Positions 24,243 through 35,170 are shown, counted from the first letter of the stretch. The stretch is 64,000 bases of DNA from Rhizophagus irregularis (GCF_026210795.1 NC_089443.1:1240001-1304000), one strand, 5' to 3'. Numbers and translations are program-made. The notes: generated by a model from the letters alone, not told the origin.

Positions 24243-24698
24243 TTAACATTCGAATACATCCCAAGCATCTATAGTACCATGAAAGTGCCAACATTTATCC
24301 CCATCATTATTGAATGGGCCGCGCCATTTATCATCTTCAGTAGACGCAGCAACTCTAAAAGCAAGCCAATATGATTTCACATTATCAGGAACATTCAAGC
24401 CATAACCTCTGTGAGCCCAATCGCCCTCTATGTCAATTGCGCCATCATCACCTTGCCAATTAAAGTCCCCTTTTTTATTTTCTAAGACGGTTGCAGCATT
24501 AGTGTATGTACCAGCAGTTACCTTGTTATGTATCCATACGGTATGGTCCGCATACACTTATTTCAATAGAAAGTTATTAAAACAGATGATTATTAATTAT
24601 TTTGTCATGACTATTCAAAATTTACCTTCAGTGAACGGCGTTAAGGCTTGGATAAAAATGATTGCGACGATTATGGTAAAAGAAACAGAAGACTTCAT
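24243..24698 (-). CDS. Small secreted protein, 128 aa, two exons
   Basis: Exon 1 (24,698-24,626) encodes a classical signal peptide: MKSSVSFTIIVAIIFIQALT followed by PFTEG. A 69-base intron (donor GTAAAT at 24,625, acceptor AATAAG at 24,557) leads in frame to exon 2 (24,556-24,243), which begins VYADHTVWIHNK and ends WHFHGTIDAWDVFEC. The mature part of about 104 aa is rich in Trp, Asp and Gly, has only two Cys near the end, and has no further membrane segment. I do not recognise the family. Size, signal peptide and a single intron fit a secreted apoplastic or effector-like protein, but that role is inference. Codon use is clearly less AT-driven than the surrounding sequence. A TATA-like motif lies about 70 bases upstream. 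Confidence 0.8.
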
Positions 24699-24764
24699 GG
24701 CGAATAAGGTTTTTTTTCTTTCAGTAGAGTTATGAATTTTTTCGGTGGGTGATGAAATGGAGAG

Positions 24765-24776
24765 CCTTTTATTAAA
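24765..24776 (-). promoter_or_regulatory. TATA-like motif of the secreted-protein gene
   Basis: The minus strand reads TTTAATAAAAGG 67-78 bases before the ATG at 24,698. Position and sequence fit a TATA element; no transcript evidence. Confidence 0.4.
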
Positions 24777-24779
24777 TCA

Positions 24780-26650
24780 TTTGGCTGATCTCAGCCATGT
24801 GAACAAAAATTAGCAATAAATGTGATCTCCATTTTACGTTCTGTTTTATCCCATATAATACGGAGAATGATGCAAATTTGGATCACATAGATGCTCAAAC
24901 AAATGACATGATTGATTCTTTGATTATTAACAACTACTGTAACCATTACTTAAAAAAAAAAAAAACTTTATTAATGAAAATGTAAGTGATAATGATAATA
25001 ACAAAAATTATAATGAAAATATCTTCCTTCCACCTTCTTTCAACTTTTTTGACGAGAATCATACTCGGTCTTTGGCCGGCCTTTATTAGGGAAGTATTGG
25101 GTTTTGGACATAGTTTAAAATTGTTCAAAAGTTCTAATATGAAACTAAAATAAAATATAAATATAATGTTGGAATATTAAAAAAAGTAAATATTTAATAA
25201 ATTAAATGATAAAAATTAATTAAAATATTAGCCAAAATTAGTCATAATTCTGGCCAAAATTAAATTTTTTGTCATGTGATCTGTCCAATGAAAAAAGGTT
25301 TGGTTTTGGGACGGTCATGGTTTGATTAAGGGTATAATAAACTAGATCTGCGATCAGTAAATCAATATTCGGGTATTACTGGCAATCTTTATTCGCATGG
25401 GGATGCTAATCCTTATTGATTTGCAAGGGGATGGACCTGAACATACCTAAATAAAAAAGGGTTATTCGATTCCTTAAGTATTACTCGTTTTACACTTTAC
25501 CATATATGACCGAGTAATATCCTGGTATACTCAGGTAAATAATTTTATAAAATTTAAAAGTTTAACGCATTTTTATTGTTATAATTATACATTTTTGTAA
25601 TTTTATAGCTACTGTAAATTTAATAAAACAATAAAATTGTTCTTTACTTCACTACCAATATTTTAATAAAATATCATTTACTTATTTCAACTTTTTTCCG
25701 TTAGTAACCTTAATTAAAATTAAATTACATTAATAAAATGAGTAGTTTTTGGAAAATAAGATTCATATTACTGCAAGTTCATTTATTCTTACCATATGGA
25801 GAGTGAATATTAATCAACTGCTCCTTAAAAAGAGACTTTTTTTTAAATATATTTTCTCCATACTCCTATTTTTTATTAGTAATATGGTTGTCTGCGTCAA
25901 AATACTTCTATAATTATTTTCTACTTCCGGATAATATCCAGATCATCTATAGAGCCTGCCGATAAAAGATTTTCCAGTTAACTGTTGATGAGTGTTTCAG
26001 GACCCCGAGCAATATATATATAGGTAACAAGATAGGTAAAAAAACTTATAATAGCAAACTCAACATGTGAATTCACTAATTGCCTAAAAGTAAGCAATCA
26101 AATCATATGCCCTTATAAAATTTTTAGTACGAATTAAAAATAGGTTAATAATTTCCAATTATTATCATTTATGTTTCATTTTATCAATTAGTTAGCGATA
26201 TGCAATTTAACATTTCATCATTTTCATTCCCTATTAGCTTAGTATATTACCATCAATTAAAACTTTTGTTTCTGAGATATAATAAACTATGTCAGATGGT
26301 ACATGATGTCACTAATCGAAATGTTTTAAAAGTCATACTTTTGATCAAATGTTATTACAATTTGTTTCTTATAGCTGACGACGATCTTATTAAGAATTTT
26401 CACAATTAAACAAGAGGCCATTTGAGCTTGGCATGTTTTTAGAACATCAGGACACATGGAAATCTACCTTAAATATTGTGGAATTATGTGGAAATCTGAA
26501 TAGTTCCAAATTCCCGTTTGGATTTTGAGTTATTCCAAGACATCTAACAATATTAAAAAGGTGTATCCGGAGATAAGATTTAACCTATTCATTAAAAAAA
26601 TGGAATAATTTTGTTTACAAATAAATCAAATTTAAAGTAAAGTAAATTTA
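24780..26650. other. Spacer with repeat remnants, no accepted gene
   Basis: Contains a member of the GGCCxGAATTA repeat family at 25,235-25,290. Also present is a solo end (AGGACCCCGAGC then ATATATATAGG at about 25,998-26,030) resembling the end of the element at 52,862-53,394. A minus-strand frame at 25,100-25,030 starting MSKTQYFPNKGRPKTE has some coding character but is too short to call. Confidence 0.4.
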
Positions 26651-26652
26651 GA

Positions 26653-26928
26653 CTACCTCATCTAAAAATTCTGAACTAATATCAGAAGAATTATTTAAAC
26701 TTTTCAATGCATATCTATACCATTTTTGATTTTCAATATCCCAATAATTAATATTTCCTTCAGGTCATTCAGCTGAATAAATCTTACCAAATCCACTTTT
26801 GAAACTTTTTGAAATTTTTCAAAAGGTACCCATTCAATATACACAGTGAAATTCGATAAACCGGATCTATCGGTTCCACTAAAAATATCCGGTTTATTGG
26901 GATATCCGTTATAGCGAAACAATTTCAA
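26653..26928 (-). pseudogene. Kinase N-lobe exon fragment
   Basis: The minus strand reads YIEWVPFEKFQKVSKV, then after a frame change GKIYSAE, EGNINYWDIENQKWYRY, ALKSLNN and SSDISSEFLDE, followed by GTAG at an exon-end position. This is the family N-lobe from the EWxPFEKF leader to the ATP-binding Lys (ALKSL). The glycine loop is degraded (only KVGFGK-like remains) and the frame is broken near 26,790. Upstream of EW the sequence is unrelated to the leader. No catalytic exon follows. Confidence 0.65.
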
Positions 26929-27389
26929 TATATTGAAAATCTATTATACTGAATTTTTAAAAAATTTTCATGCTAATAAAACTAATATACACTATAATTT
27001 AATTTTTTTTTATCTTAGTTTTAAGTCATAGAGGTCATGAAAATAAATATAAAATATTTTTAATTGAATATATAAGTAATACATAACTTCAGCCGGAATT
27101 AATATTTTTATAATTCTGGCCAAAATTAAGATTTACCGCATCACGTTACTTAAATTTTATTGGTTAATGATCACGGGATCCGGTTTATCGAATGAAAAAT
27201 CATTAATTAAACATGTAGATACTGTCCAATATTTAAGAAGTGGTTGGGATCCTACTACAAGATTTCTTTCATGCTTTGTGAACTTAGTATATCTAGAAAT
27301 CCAGAAACCATTTTCATAAATTGGTATGATCCAAATAATTTAAAGAATTTGTCGTTACTATTTTAAAATTTTAAAGATTAATTATATTC

Positions 27390-27838
27390 CATTGATTACT
27401 ATAGTAAATTAATTGAAAACACAACAGGAAATCTTTCTGAATTAGTATACATTGTGATAATATCATATATTACGTTGATTATAAAATACTTATTCAAGCA
27501 ATTTATCAAAATTGTCGAAATTTATTGATTCCAGAATTTGAAAATTTGTTAATTAATTGACAATTTTTAAATGGATTAATTATTAACATGTGCAAAGATT
27601 ATGAATTTAGTTGGGTAAGTTATTTAAGTATTAGACAAATCATCACCAATTAGTTATTTAAATTTAAATTTTATTCTAAGGTATTTAATTGTAAGATATA
27701 GAATCATTTTTTTCTAGTTGGAAAAATAGGAATCCTATATTGTTAAAAATAAGTCATTCCGGAATAAAAGTGGTAAATTTAACCGAAGAATATAAAGTAA
27801 AAGGAGTGATTAAAAGTATTCCTTTGATTGTGGAATGA
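27390..27838 (+). pseudogene. Decayed F-box-like protein C-terminal region
   Basis: In-frame pieces on the plus strand read KLIENTTGNLSEL, then IQAIYQNCRNLLIPEFENLL, IN-stop-QFLNGLIINM, then, after a GTAAGT..TTTCTAG intron-like stretch, WKNRNPILLKISHSGIK and TEEYKVKGVIK, ending at TGA 27,838. The order (QNC.NL..EFENLL.NC..L.GLI, then WKNRNP.LL, then Y...GVIK) matches what I know of the large Rhizophagus F-box/LRR-like family. The F-box itself is not visible and the frame has at least one internal stop and shifts. Assignment rests on motif memory alone. Confidence 0.5.
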
Positions 27839-29497
27839 ATCTTATTGAAGATTTTGAAATAATAGAATTCACTTTCATTGTGTCTGAAATTCTTTTTTTT
27901 TATTTTGTGAAAATAAAAATTTTATCAGAAAAAAGAATTGATAATATTGACATTTAGAGTGAAAATTTGACATACCTTGTATATCCTTGATATTCTCACG
28001 GATGATTCTTATTTAAAAAGAAAAAAGTATAAGGTGTTAAATAGTTTTATGATCGGAATCGTGATATAAATAAGTTCTGTGGAATATCCTGATTTTCACG
28101 ACTGCGGCCTAAATAAATAAATATTGAGACAAAATGTCAAATGGTTCGAAATAAGCGGAATAGAATAGGTTAGTCATGTTAGCAGTTGCTTTTACGACAT
28201 TAATATTGATTTATACAAAAAAAATTATGTAAAATTTGTATATATTAAGATGTATTTATAAATTATATCACCAGGTTTTAAGTTAATCATTTAACTTCGA
28301 TATTTTCGATATTTTCGATATTTAATTTTTAGCTGTTTTTTTTTAAAATTAATAAGCAATTTAGATATAGGTCGTCCTATCACTTTATTCACGTATGGAA
28401 TAAATATTACCAGAAAAAAAATTTTTAATCCAAACCTTAGGAAGAATGCACTACATTATTTATTGATTTAATTTATATTAGTATTTACATGCAAATAAAA
28501 TAATTTTTTATGTAAAAAAAATTGCCTTTTTATTTTAAAAAGGAAATTTACATCTATTTTTCGGTATCCGATCAAAATCTCGACAAAATCTCGACAATCC
28601 AAAATCTCGGCAATCCAAAATCCCGACAAGTCATTATATCGACAATTTTGTGATGTGTGCTAATAAAATAATTTTTGCAATATGTAAAATTTAGTTTAAG
28701 TGTGTTATAATTTTGTCGGGATTTTGACTTGTCAAGATATTGGATTGTCGAGATTTTGTTGTCGGTCTTGTGTCAGTCGCTCAAATGATTTTCGAGATTT
28801 CGTACCAAAACCCTATTTTTCATCCCTTAAAACTATCAGTCAGATCATTTGTTAAATTATTTACTGATCATTTAATTTTTTCAATTTTTTTAATTCTATT
28901 TATTTTAAGGAAAACCATCAAAGTTTGGAATTTAACCGCAGTATTTTGAGTTTTTGGAATATATTTTATAGAAGATATATATCAGTCATGTAAAATGACG
29001 TAATTGAAAGAAATGAGAAGAAATATTTTTTAGGCTGAAAATGCTATAAAATTCTCCTATACGGAAAAGAAAGTGAAACCAAGCATGAAATTTATTTATT
29101 TTGATAGAGTTGAGGCGGATTATGTGGTAAACATTTTAATAAATGGTGGTCCCTGTACCACCAAAAACTGACACTAACCAGATCATCATTTTGGCTTTAA
29201 ATATGAAAGAATCAGATATAAATCAGGCGTTTACCAGCCTGAGTTTTGATATCATGTTTAAGCTTATCAAATCCTTATGTTCTATTTTGTTACATATCTT
29301 GTCAGTTTCATCTTGGCTTTCCCCTAGGCTCTACCTACTATACTTCTACCTATACCCTATACCTATGTCTATATTTATATATTTATAATATTAGATAAAG
29401 CCATAAAGGTATATAAAAATGCCATAATGGAGGGATCATCTTACTACCACTCGGCTATATATTTATGGTAACACAGGTGACATATTATGTAGGTGAC
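27839..29497. other. Spacer with a foldback, no accepted gene
   Basis: Holds an ATTTTCGAT short tandem run (28,299-28,322) and the CGACAA foldback at 28,575-28,767. The plus-strand frame at 29,143-29,388 has low coding character. Confidence 0.4.
28575..28767. repeat. Foldback with repeated TCTCGACAA units
   Basis: The left arm repeats AAAATCTCGACAA / AATCCAAAATCTCGGCAATC / AAAATCCCGACAAGTC. The right arm (28,711-28,767) is an imperfect reverse complement of it (TTGTCGGGATTTTGACTTGT, then ATTGTCGAGATTTTGT). The loop is about 60 bases. It is part of a TCCCGACA-rich family concentrated between 28.5 and 35.6 kb. Confidence 0.65.
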
Positions 29498-30145
29498 TAG
29501 AGCTTCCGTTTGAAATTAGGACATTCGAACATTTCGTTTGTAAATTATAGTTAAATCTATATTTAAAACTGAAATATTAAAATTCGAATCTTTAAATATG
29601 TCATCAGATTCGAATATCATCTGATATTTAAAATGTTTTATAAGATTTGAATCTATTCAAATTTGCCACATGATTTCATTGATTTGACGCCTATTTGTGT
29701 ACACTGTACAGAATAAATAGTTGATAAAAAAAATTCTTCGATAGACGATATTTAACTAATTTTTTCTTTTGATTATTATAAATTTATTATGGAAGAATGT
29801 CAAGAAACAGAATATACTGTAATAACAACATTGAAGAGTTTAAAACCAGAAAAAGTAGAAAAATTAATCTTTTTAAAAAGAAATTCCAATTTACTTGATA
29901 TCATGTAATTACTTTAATTTGTAACATAAAGGAAATAATATAAATATTAAATAAAATAAAGAAATAAAGACATACAGTAATTTTACTAAAAAAAAATAAA
30001 GTTCGTAATAAAATTATGAAATTTGAATATCATATATTAATTCGAATATCATGTGAGATTCGAATATTATATGATATATTCGAAATTTTATCTCAAATAT
30101 TTTCAAACATTCGAAATACAATTTGATTTTCAAACGGAAGCTCTA
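29498..30145. mobile_element. hAT-type element, internally deleted (648 bp)
   Basis: Terminal inverted repeats TAGAGCTTCCGTTTGAAA (left) and its reverse complement (right) are flanked by TAGGTGAC at 29,490-29,497 and CAGGTGAC at 30,146-30,153, an 8-bp target duplication with one mismatch. TAG at the tip and an 8-bp duplication are hAT hallmarks. The interior is AT-rich with many ATTCGAAT-like subterminal repeats and keeps the 3' tail of a transposase frame (29,789-29,908). Confidence 0.8.
29789..29908 (+). pseudogene. hAT transposase C-terminal remnant (39 codons)
   Basis: An open frame from ATG 29,789 to TAA 29,908 ends with PEKVEKLIFLKRNSNLLDIM. This matches the extreme C-terminus of the hAT dimerisation domain, where VEKLxFLKxNxxLL is typical. 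All catalytic parts are absent, so it is a deletion derivative's leftover and not a working gene. Confidence 0.65.
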
Positions 30146-30423
30146 CAGGTGACGAATAGAGGACAAAAAATCTAAGTCGCTGAAATAAATATAAAAAACG
30201 TGAACGAGGCAGTCACGTGAACGAAAAAATGCAGTTTCAAGTAATTCGAAAACGGCGATAAAACAAATTAATTAAATCAATTAAATTATATCATTATCTG
30301 TTTTAGGTCAACAAATTAATTAAATTAATTAAATTACATTATTATCTACTTTAAGTCTAAAAATAAAAAATCAATCTATCTATAACCTTTAGTTATTATC
30401 ATCTGTCAACTCCGTTAACTCCC

Positions 30424-31774
30424 TTAGTACTTAGTACCGTTAACTCCCTTAGTACCTTTAACTCCCTTAGTACCATAAACTTCCTTAGTACCGTTAACTC
30501 TCTCAGTACCTTTAACTTCCTCAGTACCGTTAACTCCCTTGGTACCATCAACACCGTTAACTCCCATAAAACTCTCATAATTGAAATTTGGGTCATAATT
30601 GAAATAAGGATCAGCTGAGTAATCGTAATTTTCGTCAATTTCATTGGGACCTTTATTAGCATCTCTCATATTAACACCATAATAGGGACCCGAATGATAT
30701 TTTAGGCTTAACTGACGAAGAGGTACCGATTCAGAACAATTTGGATCTTCAGCATTACATTCAATAAAGGCAGTTGGATCTTGATCAGGATTATTTATAT
30801 ATAATTCTTCACCAAAATGTTTATAGGACCCAATAAATGGAATTGGCCATGATGTAGGTAAACGAGGAACTGGATCACCACGAACTATAGTTCTTATTGC
30901 TCTTAGGTTTTCATCAACATATTTAGCAAACTTTTCATCACCAATTCTTGGTTGACCAAATGTAGCAAGAAACAATTTTTCATTATTAGCTAAATCTGGT
31001 TTCTTTTCTATAAGATCTAATGCCGATAATGTAGCAAGTGCTATGATAAAAAAAAAAGACTGTTAAAAAGTTGTAATTAAATATGTAATTTTTTTTTAAA
31101 TTTATTGAACTCACCACCACCTAAACTGTGACCCATAAATCCGATCCTGAAATCGGGATTTTCTTGGATTAATTTTATAAGATCATCAGTAACTTGGGGT
31201 TGAATTTGTTCCCAAGCATTAAGAAATCCATGGTGTACCTTGGTATCAGGTTTAGGAGAATAAGTATCTTGATAAATGACAAAGTCAGTAATGTAATTTC
31301 TGATACTTCCTGGTTGCGTTCCTCTATATGATACGATGATTAATTCTTTTTCTGGATGCGTGGCTATGAAACCTATATATTTATTATTTTGTTAGTAAAC
31401 GTAAAAAATTAACGATGTGTGGCACAGTAATAATATAAAATACCCCTTGTGTTAAGCCGTTCGTTTTTAAATTCTTTAAACAATTGGGTACCCGCATTTG
31501 CCATACAGATGTCTCCACAGTTCCAATTTTGAAGAGGAGAATTAATATAAGCAGCAGCAGCGAAATTAGCGCAGCTCTGTAACACAGGGAATGATGTAAT
31601 GGAACCAAGAGTATTAGGTACTGGAGAAGCTTCGATTAATACTGATAAAAAGATTAAAGAGATTAAAGTAATTAACTTGAAGGATAATGTGTGTTGTAAA
31701 AGATGTGAAAAGGAGTTATGCGTGTATTTGGTAGAAGTTGCTTTACAACTTGAGGAAATAATTTGCTGCTGCAT
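30424..31774 (-). CDS. Secreted class 3 lipase, 401 aa, three exons
   Basis: Exons 31,774-31,444, 31,372-31,115 and 31,040-30,424 join in frame. Introns begin GTATTT and GTGAGT and end ATATAG and ATCATAG. The N-terminus has a hydrophobic segment (LITLISLIFLSVLIEASP, residues ~34-51) with a long polar leader, fitting a signal peptide or signal anchor. The alpha/beta-hydrolase core has IIVSYRGTQP (~122-131), VHHGFLNAW (~156-164), the nucleophile elbow GHSLGG (Ser193), GQPRIGDEKFA, the acid in RGDPVPRLP (Asp252), and the likely catalytic His312 in KYHSGPYYG. It resembles Rhizomucor-type triacylglycerol lipases and would hydrolyse acylglycerols outside the cell. Unusual is the C-terminal tail from ~355: hexad-like repeats of GVNGTK, EVKGTE, RVNGTK type. 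TATA box at 31,858. Confidence 0.9.
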
Positions 31775-31857
31775 TGCTTATTGCTTTACAGAGGAAATGT
31801 TTTAGTGTAATGTTTTAGTGTAAAAGAATGAAATGCTTTCAGAGAAAAAAACACGTT

Positions 31858-31865
31858 CTTTTATA
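31858..31865 (-). promoter_or_regulatory. TATA box of the lipase gene
   Basis: The minus strand reads TATAAAAG 84-91 bases upstream of the ATG at 31,774, in the context CGTATAAAAGAACG. Between lies a leader with two tandem TTACACTAAAACATT units (31,793-31,821). Confidence 0.6.
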
Positions 31866-32123
31866 CGTTTTTTGGAGTTATGATCGCATCTTTATTGAAA
31901 TTCAAATAATATATATCAATAGATTTGATAAAATACACTGTAAATGATTATTCTTAGTGATTGGATACTTTCAGTGATCGGATACTTCATATCTTATTAA
32001 CTAAATCATTCTTTACTTTATTTTCTTTAAAAGTCTATTTAAATTGTTAATTACATAACATTTAGTAAAAAAGAATAATTTCCGAGACTTTTGATTATCA
32101 ACTATTTGGCCGTATAAAGCAAA

Positions 32124-32200
32124 TAATCCCGAAATTTTTTTTTTTAATTGACACAATCCCGAAATTTTTTTTTTCTGATTCACGCAATCCCGAAATTATA
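32124..32200. repeat. Three AATCCCGAAATTTTT units
   Basis: AATCCCGAAA followed by a T-run occurs three times with a spacing of about 36 bases. The third unit lacks the long T-run. Confidence 0.75.
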
Positions 32201-32781
32201 TTTTGTCCAACATCTCCCACATCTGCAAATGTTTGACATAGATCATTTTGTATATAAAAGGGGGATCGTCTAAAAGCGGGCAAATCACATGATTCGATAT
32301 AATATAAGCGGACTAATTTTTTTTATAAATTAAGATTAATATAAACTTGAAAATCATAAAATAAGCATATCTTAGCCTGCTTTAAAAGAAAAAAAAAAGT
32401 AGATTTTTGTATACTATTAAGATTTTTCCCGATCATATTCCAAAAATGGATAGACAAAAAATGAAAATCAAATAAATCGAAAATGGCATTTAAAACCTCA
32501 TTTTGTGCTCTACGGAGCAGGCCAAAAAAAAAAACTTAGCAAAATTGTTTAAAAGGTTGTGAATATATGGCAAAAAGTTTTATTTAGAAAAAATAGGTTT
32601 TCCGAAGTCACGTGATTTTACGTTTAGACGTCCGGTTAATACAAATCAAATATTGAAGATCAATGACCATATGTATATATATATATATATGATAAACGAA
32701 GCACTTTATTTATTTATATGAAGAACATACAAATTATATAAAATAACTCCGGAGTTCGATAATTAAGTAAAACCTAATGGT

Positions 32782-32877
32782 CGACAGGACATTTTCCCGA
32801 CAGGAATTTTCCCGACAGTTATGCACGAACACGTGATCAAACGGCCAGCGTTAAGCTGTCGGGAAAATGTCCTGTCG
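32782..32877. repeat. Foldback with perfect 22-bp arms
   Basis: Arm 32,782-32,803 (CGACAGGACATTTTCCCGAC, then AG) is the exact reverse complement of 32,856-32,877. The loop contains CACGTGATC and CGGCCAGCG. It is probably a small foldback transposon. Confidence 0.8.
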
Positions 32878-33528
32878 GGAAACGGTCCGTAAACGAAACT
32901 TAATACCTCCCTCATTACCAAACCTTCAGTACTATTACCTTATAATCCTAATCCTAATTTAATTTATGTCTAAAAAATTTTTTTACGTAAAATCACGTGA
33001 CTTAAACCATATATTTTTTGATTTGCAAAAATAAAATTGATCCCGAATTTTAATGTGGGACAAAATCCCGACAGTATTTACGAATTAAAAAATAAATTTC
33101 CGAAAAATTTCCGAAATTGCATTTAATGCCGGTGGGACAAAATAAAGAATAGTTAGAGTATACCAAAACATGTATACTTAAGTTAAACCAATATAGTTAA
33201 ATCATACTGAAACAGAAAAAGTTAATAGAGAGAAAAACTCTGAAACGATATCTAGAATAGCAGAAAAATAACCAATGTGATTAGATTATTCCAATATAAG
33301 TAAGTTAAACCAATCTAGTTAGATTTTAGATACGCTTCTATAATCTAATTATACTTATATAACCGAAATTCTATAATCTAACTCTACCTCTATAACCCAT
33401 CCATACCATATAACCTGGTTACGGTACATTTCACCGAAATCCAATTCACCGAAGCCATTTCGCCAAAGGGATGTTTCGTAGAAAAATCACCTTTTCTTAT
33501 AATATTATCAAATTGATCCATTTAATTA

Positions 33529-33804
33529 CTATATCATAATTTGTAATTGCCTTTTTTTAATGAAAACATCAATTTGTTCATTCTCACTGGTCCATTTTGT
33601 AAAATTTACTTTTAAATTATTTATTAAACGAGAATTACATAACATTGTATATTTTTTCTCACCACATATTTTACAATAATTCTCACTATATTCATTTTGA
33701 AAAACTAAAATATAATGTTTTGTATATGGATTTTGATATATTTGCTCACCATATTGATACTGAATAACCTTACAAAGAAAAATAATAAATATTATTATAT
33801 ACAT
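33529..33804 (-). pseudogene. Kinase leader fragment (CxxC ribbon, variant family)
   Basis: An open minus-strand frame contains YCKICGEKKYTMLC, then LKVNFTKWTSENEQIDVFIK. This is the CxxC..C leader followed by the NFxxWTSxNxxID block of the kinase family, in a more divergent version than at 1 kb. The second CxxC is reduced to a single Cys. The preceding residues are AT-driven and the frame stops at 33,529 without a kinase domain. It is a relic, or the first exon of a decayed gene. Confidence 0.5.
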
Positions 33805-33920
33805 TTTTACATATTATTATATAAAAATGTACTTAAAATTATTCAAACCTTAAGTAAAAACTCGTCAATAACATCATAATAATTTATTAAACAACCTTTC
33901 TTATCCGATTCTCTTATCCA

Positions 33921-34856
33921 TAGTGCTCCTAACGGGTCGGGTTGGGTCGGGTTTAAGGGATATTTGAATTCGATTCGAATATTCATGTGATTCGACTTGA
34001 AAATTCGGATCGATCAACCGTGTAACCCGAACTTGATTCGACCCGATCATAGTTTAACCCGAATAACCCGGGTCAAACTCGAATTTATATTAAATTTATG
34101 ATCAGCTAAATTAATCGTCAAGTTACGCAATTTTTTTACGAAAAAGTTTACAATTTTTATTGTAATAATGTTTATTTATTAATTAATATAAAATTCAGTT
34201 TAAATTTCTTTGATTTTTCACACTTACCAAGATTCCAAACTCATACATGCACGAACAGTTTGTGTTTTAAGGCTGAATCATTTTGTTGCCAGTAGATCAG
34301 CTCCACCAGAAAAAATTCGTTCTACTGGAACACTTGTTCAATAATATTATCAATAATTGCATACAATAAGCTTATTTATCTGTAATAGCCAGATAACCTT
34401 GGACGTATTGGAGTCACCAATTTTCCGTAACCAAGTCTTATTAACTCTAGAGTTTTAAAAAGAATTATGAAATAATATTAAATATATATTTTAAATTAAA
34501 TACAATAAAAACTTTTACTTACGAACAGTTAAGACACATGACTTCCTAATGCGTATTTGCATCTTTATTTTTTCCGAGTTGATTTGTTGGTTCAGAAATA
34601 TCAATAGTCTCAGACATTATTTCTTATTCATTAATAAAGTTTTTTACAAGAAAACTCACATTTCGTGGCTTAATGATGGGGAAAAACCGCGGCATCCGGG
34701 TCACCCGGGTTGATCTGGGTCAAAACAACAGTACGACCCTAACCCGACGGGTCGGGTCATGCGGGTTACAAGTCATTAAAATGATTAATCCCGATTCGAT
34801 TCAAAATTCGAGTCGGGTCGATCACCCGGGTCTGATCCGACCCGTACGGAGCACTA
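33921..34856. mobile_element. hAT element, 936 bp, 8-bp target duplication
   Basis: It starts TAGTGCTCCTAACGGGTCGG and ends with the reverse complement of TAGTGCTCCGTACGGGTCGG. CTTATCCA flanks it on both sides (33,913-33,920 and 34,857-34,864), a perfect 8-bp duplication. The termini are packed with GGGTCGGG and ACCCGA subterminal motifs in both orientations, probable transposase-binding sites. The interior keeps a transposase dimerisation-domain remnant on the minus strand (34,227-34,331). The 5' part of the transposase is missing, so the copy is non-autonomous. Confidence 0.9.
34227..34331 (-). pseudogene. hAT transposase dimerisation-domain remnant
   Basis: Reading from 34,331: VPVERIFSGGADLLATK, a TGA stop, then FSLKTQTVRACMSLES, followed by a GGTAAG donor-like end. 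ERxFSxG..L and VxAxMxLxSW are the conserved blocks of the hAT C-terminal dimerisation domain. One stop and the loss of everything upstream show it is dead. Confidence 0.75.
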
Positions 34857-35170
34857 CTTATCCATTTCTTTTTACCAAGATCATCTTAATATAATGGACC
34901 ATCATTCCATATTGCTGTATGATAATTTTTTTAATTTCCCATTTTTTTTAATAACGTTAAATTTATTATATGGGATTCATTCAAATATTACATCAACATG
35001 ATGAGTTTTATTTTTAATTGTTGTTCTTTAATAATATCATCAATTTCTTTATTTTTACTGGTCCATTTTGTAAAATTTTCTTTTAAATTATTTATTTAAC
35101 ACACCAATCATTCGCTACATTTGTATATTTACTAAAACATTTTTTACATGTTGAATGTGTTGGAATTACT

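Larger units (their letters stand above)
31870..33528. other. Repeat-rich spacer with TCCCGACA/CCCGAAA motifs
   Basis: No gene recognised. Three AATCCCGAAA plus T-run units lie at 32,124-32,200, and a 22-bp perfect inverted repeat at 32,782-32,877. AAATCCCGACAG occurs at 33,063. A TTCACCGAAATCC / TTCACCGAAGCC repeat lies at 33,430. The frame at 32,098-32,283 is built on the repeats. Confidence 0.5.
33840..35170 (-). pseudogene. Kinase leader and N-lobe relic split by a hAT element
   Basis: From right to left: STCKKCFSKYTNVANDWCV (35,160-35,100), a frame change, NFTKWTSKNKEIDDIIKEQ (35,078-35,020), then YHTAIWNDGPLY and DDLGKKKWI up to 34,865. The hAT element at 33,921-34,856 interrupts exactly here. 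The frame resumes on the other side as IRESDKKGCLINYYDVIDEF to about 33,845. The pieces correspond to the ribbon, the linker and the N-lobe Y..IW.DGPL segment. The P-loop and catalytic lysine are not readable. Confidence 0.6.

Noticed and set aside
24430-24735. Plus-strand 101-codon frame
   Set aside because: Antisense of the secreted-protein gene and its intron.
31599-31805. Plus-strand 68-codon frame
   Set aside because: Antisense of lipase exon 1.
32098-32283. Minus-strand 61-codon frame
   Set aside because: Built on the AATCCCGAAA repeat units (NFGIVSIKKKNFGI); repeat-driven.
34673-34894. Plus-strand 73-codon frame rich in Gly, Arg and Ser
   Set aside because: Lies in the GGGTCGGG subterminal repeats of the hAT element and crosses its border.
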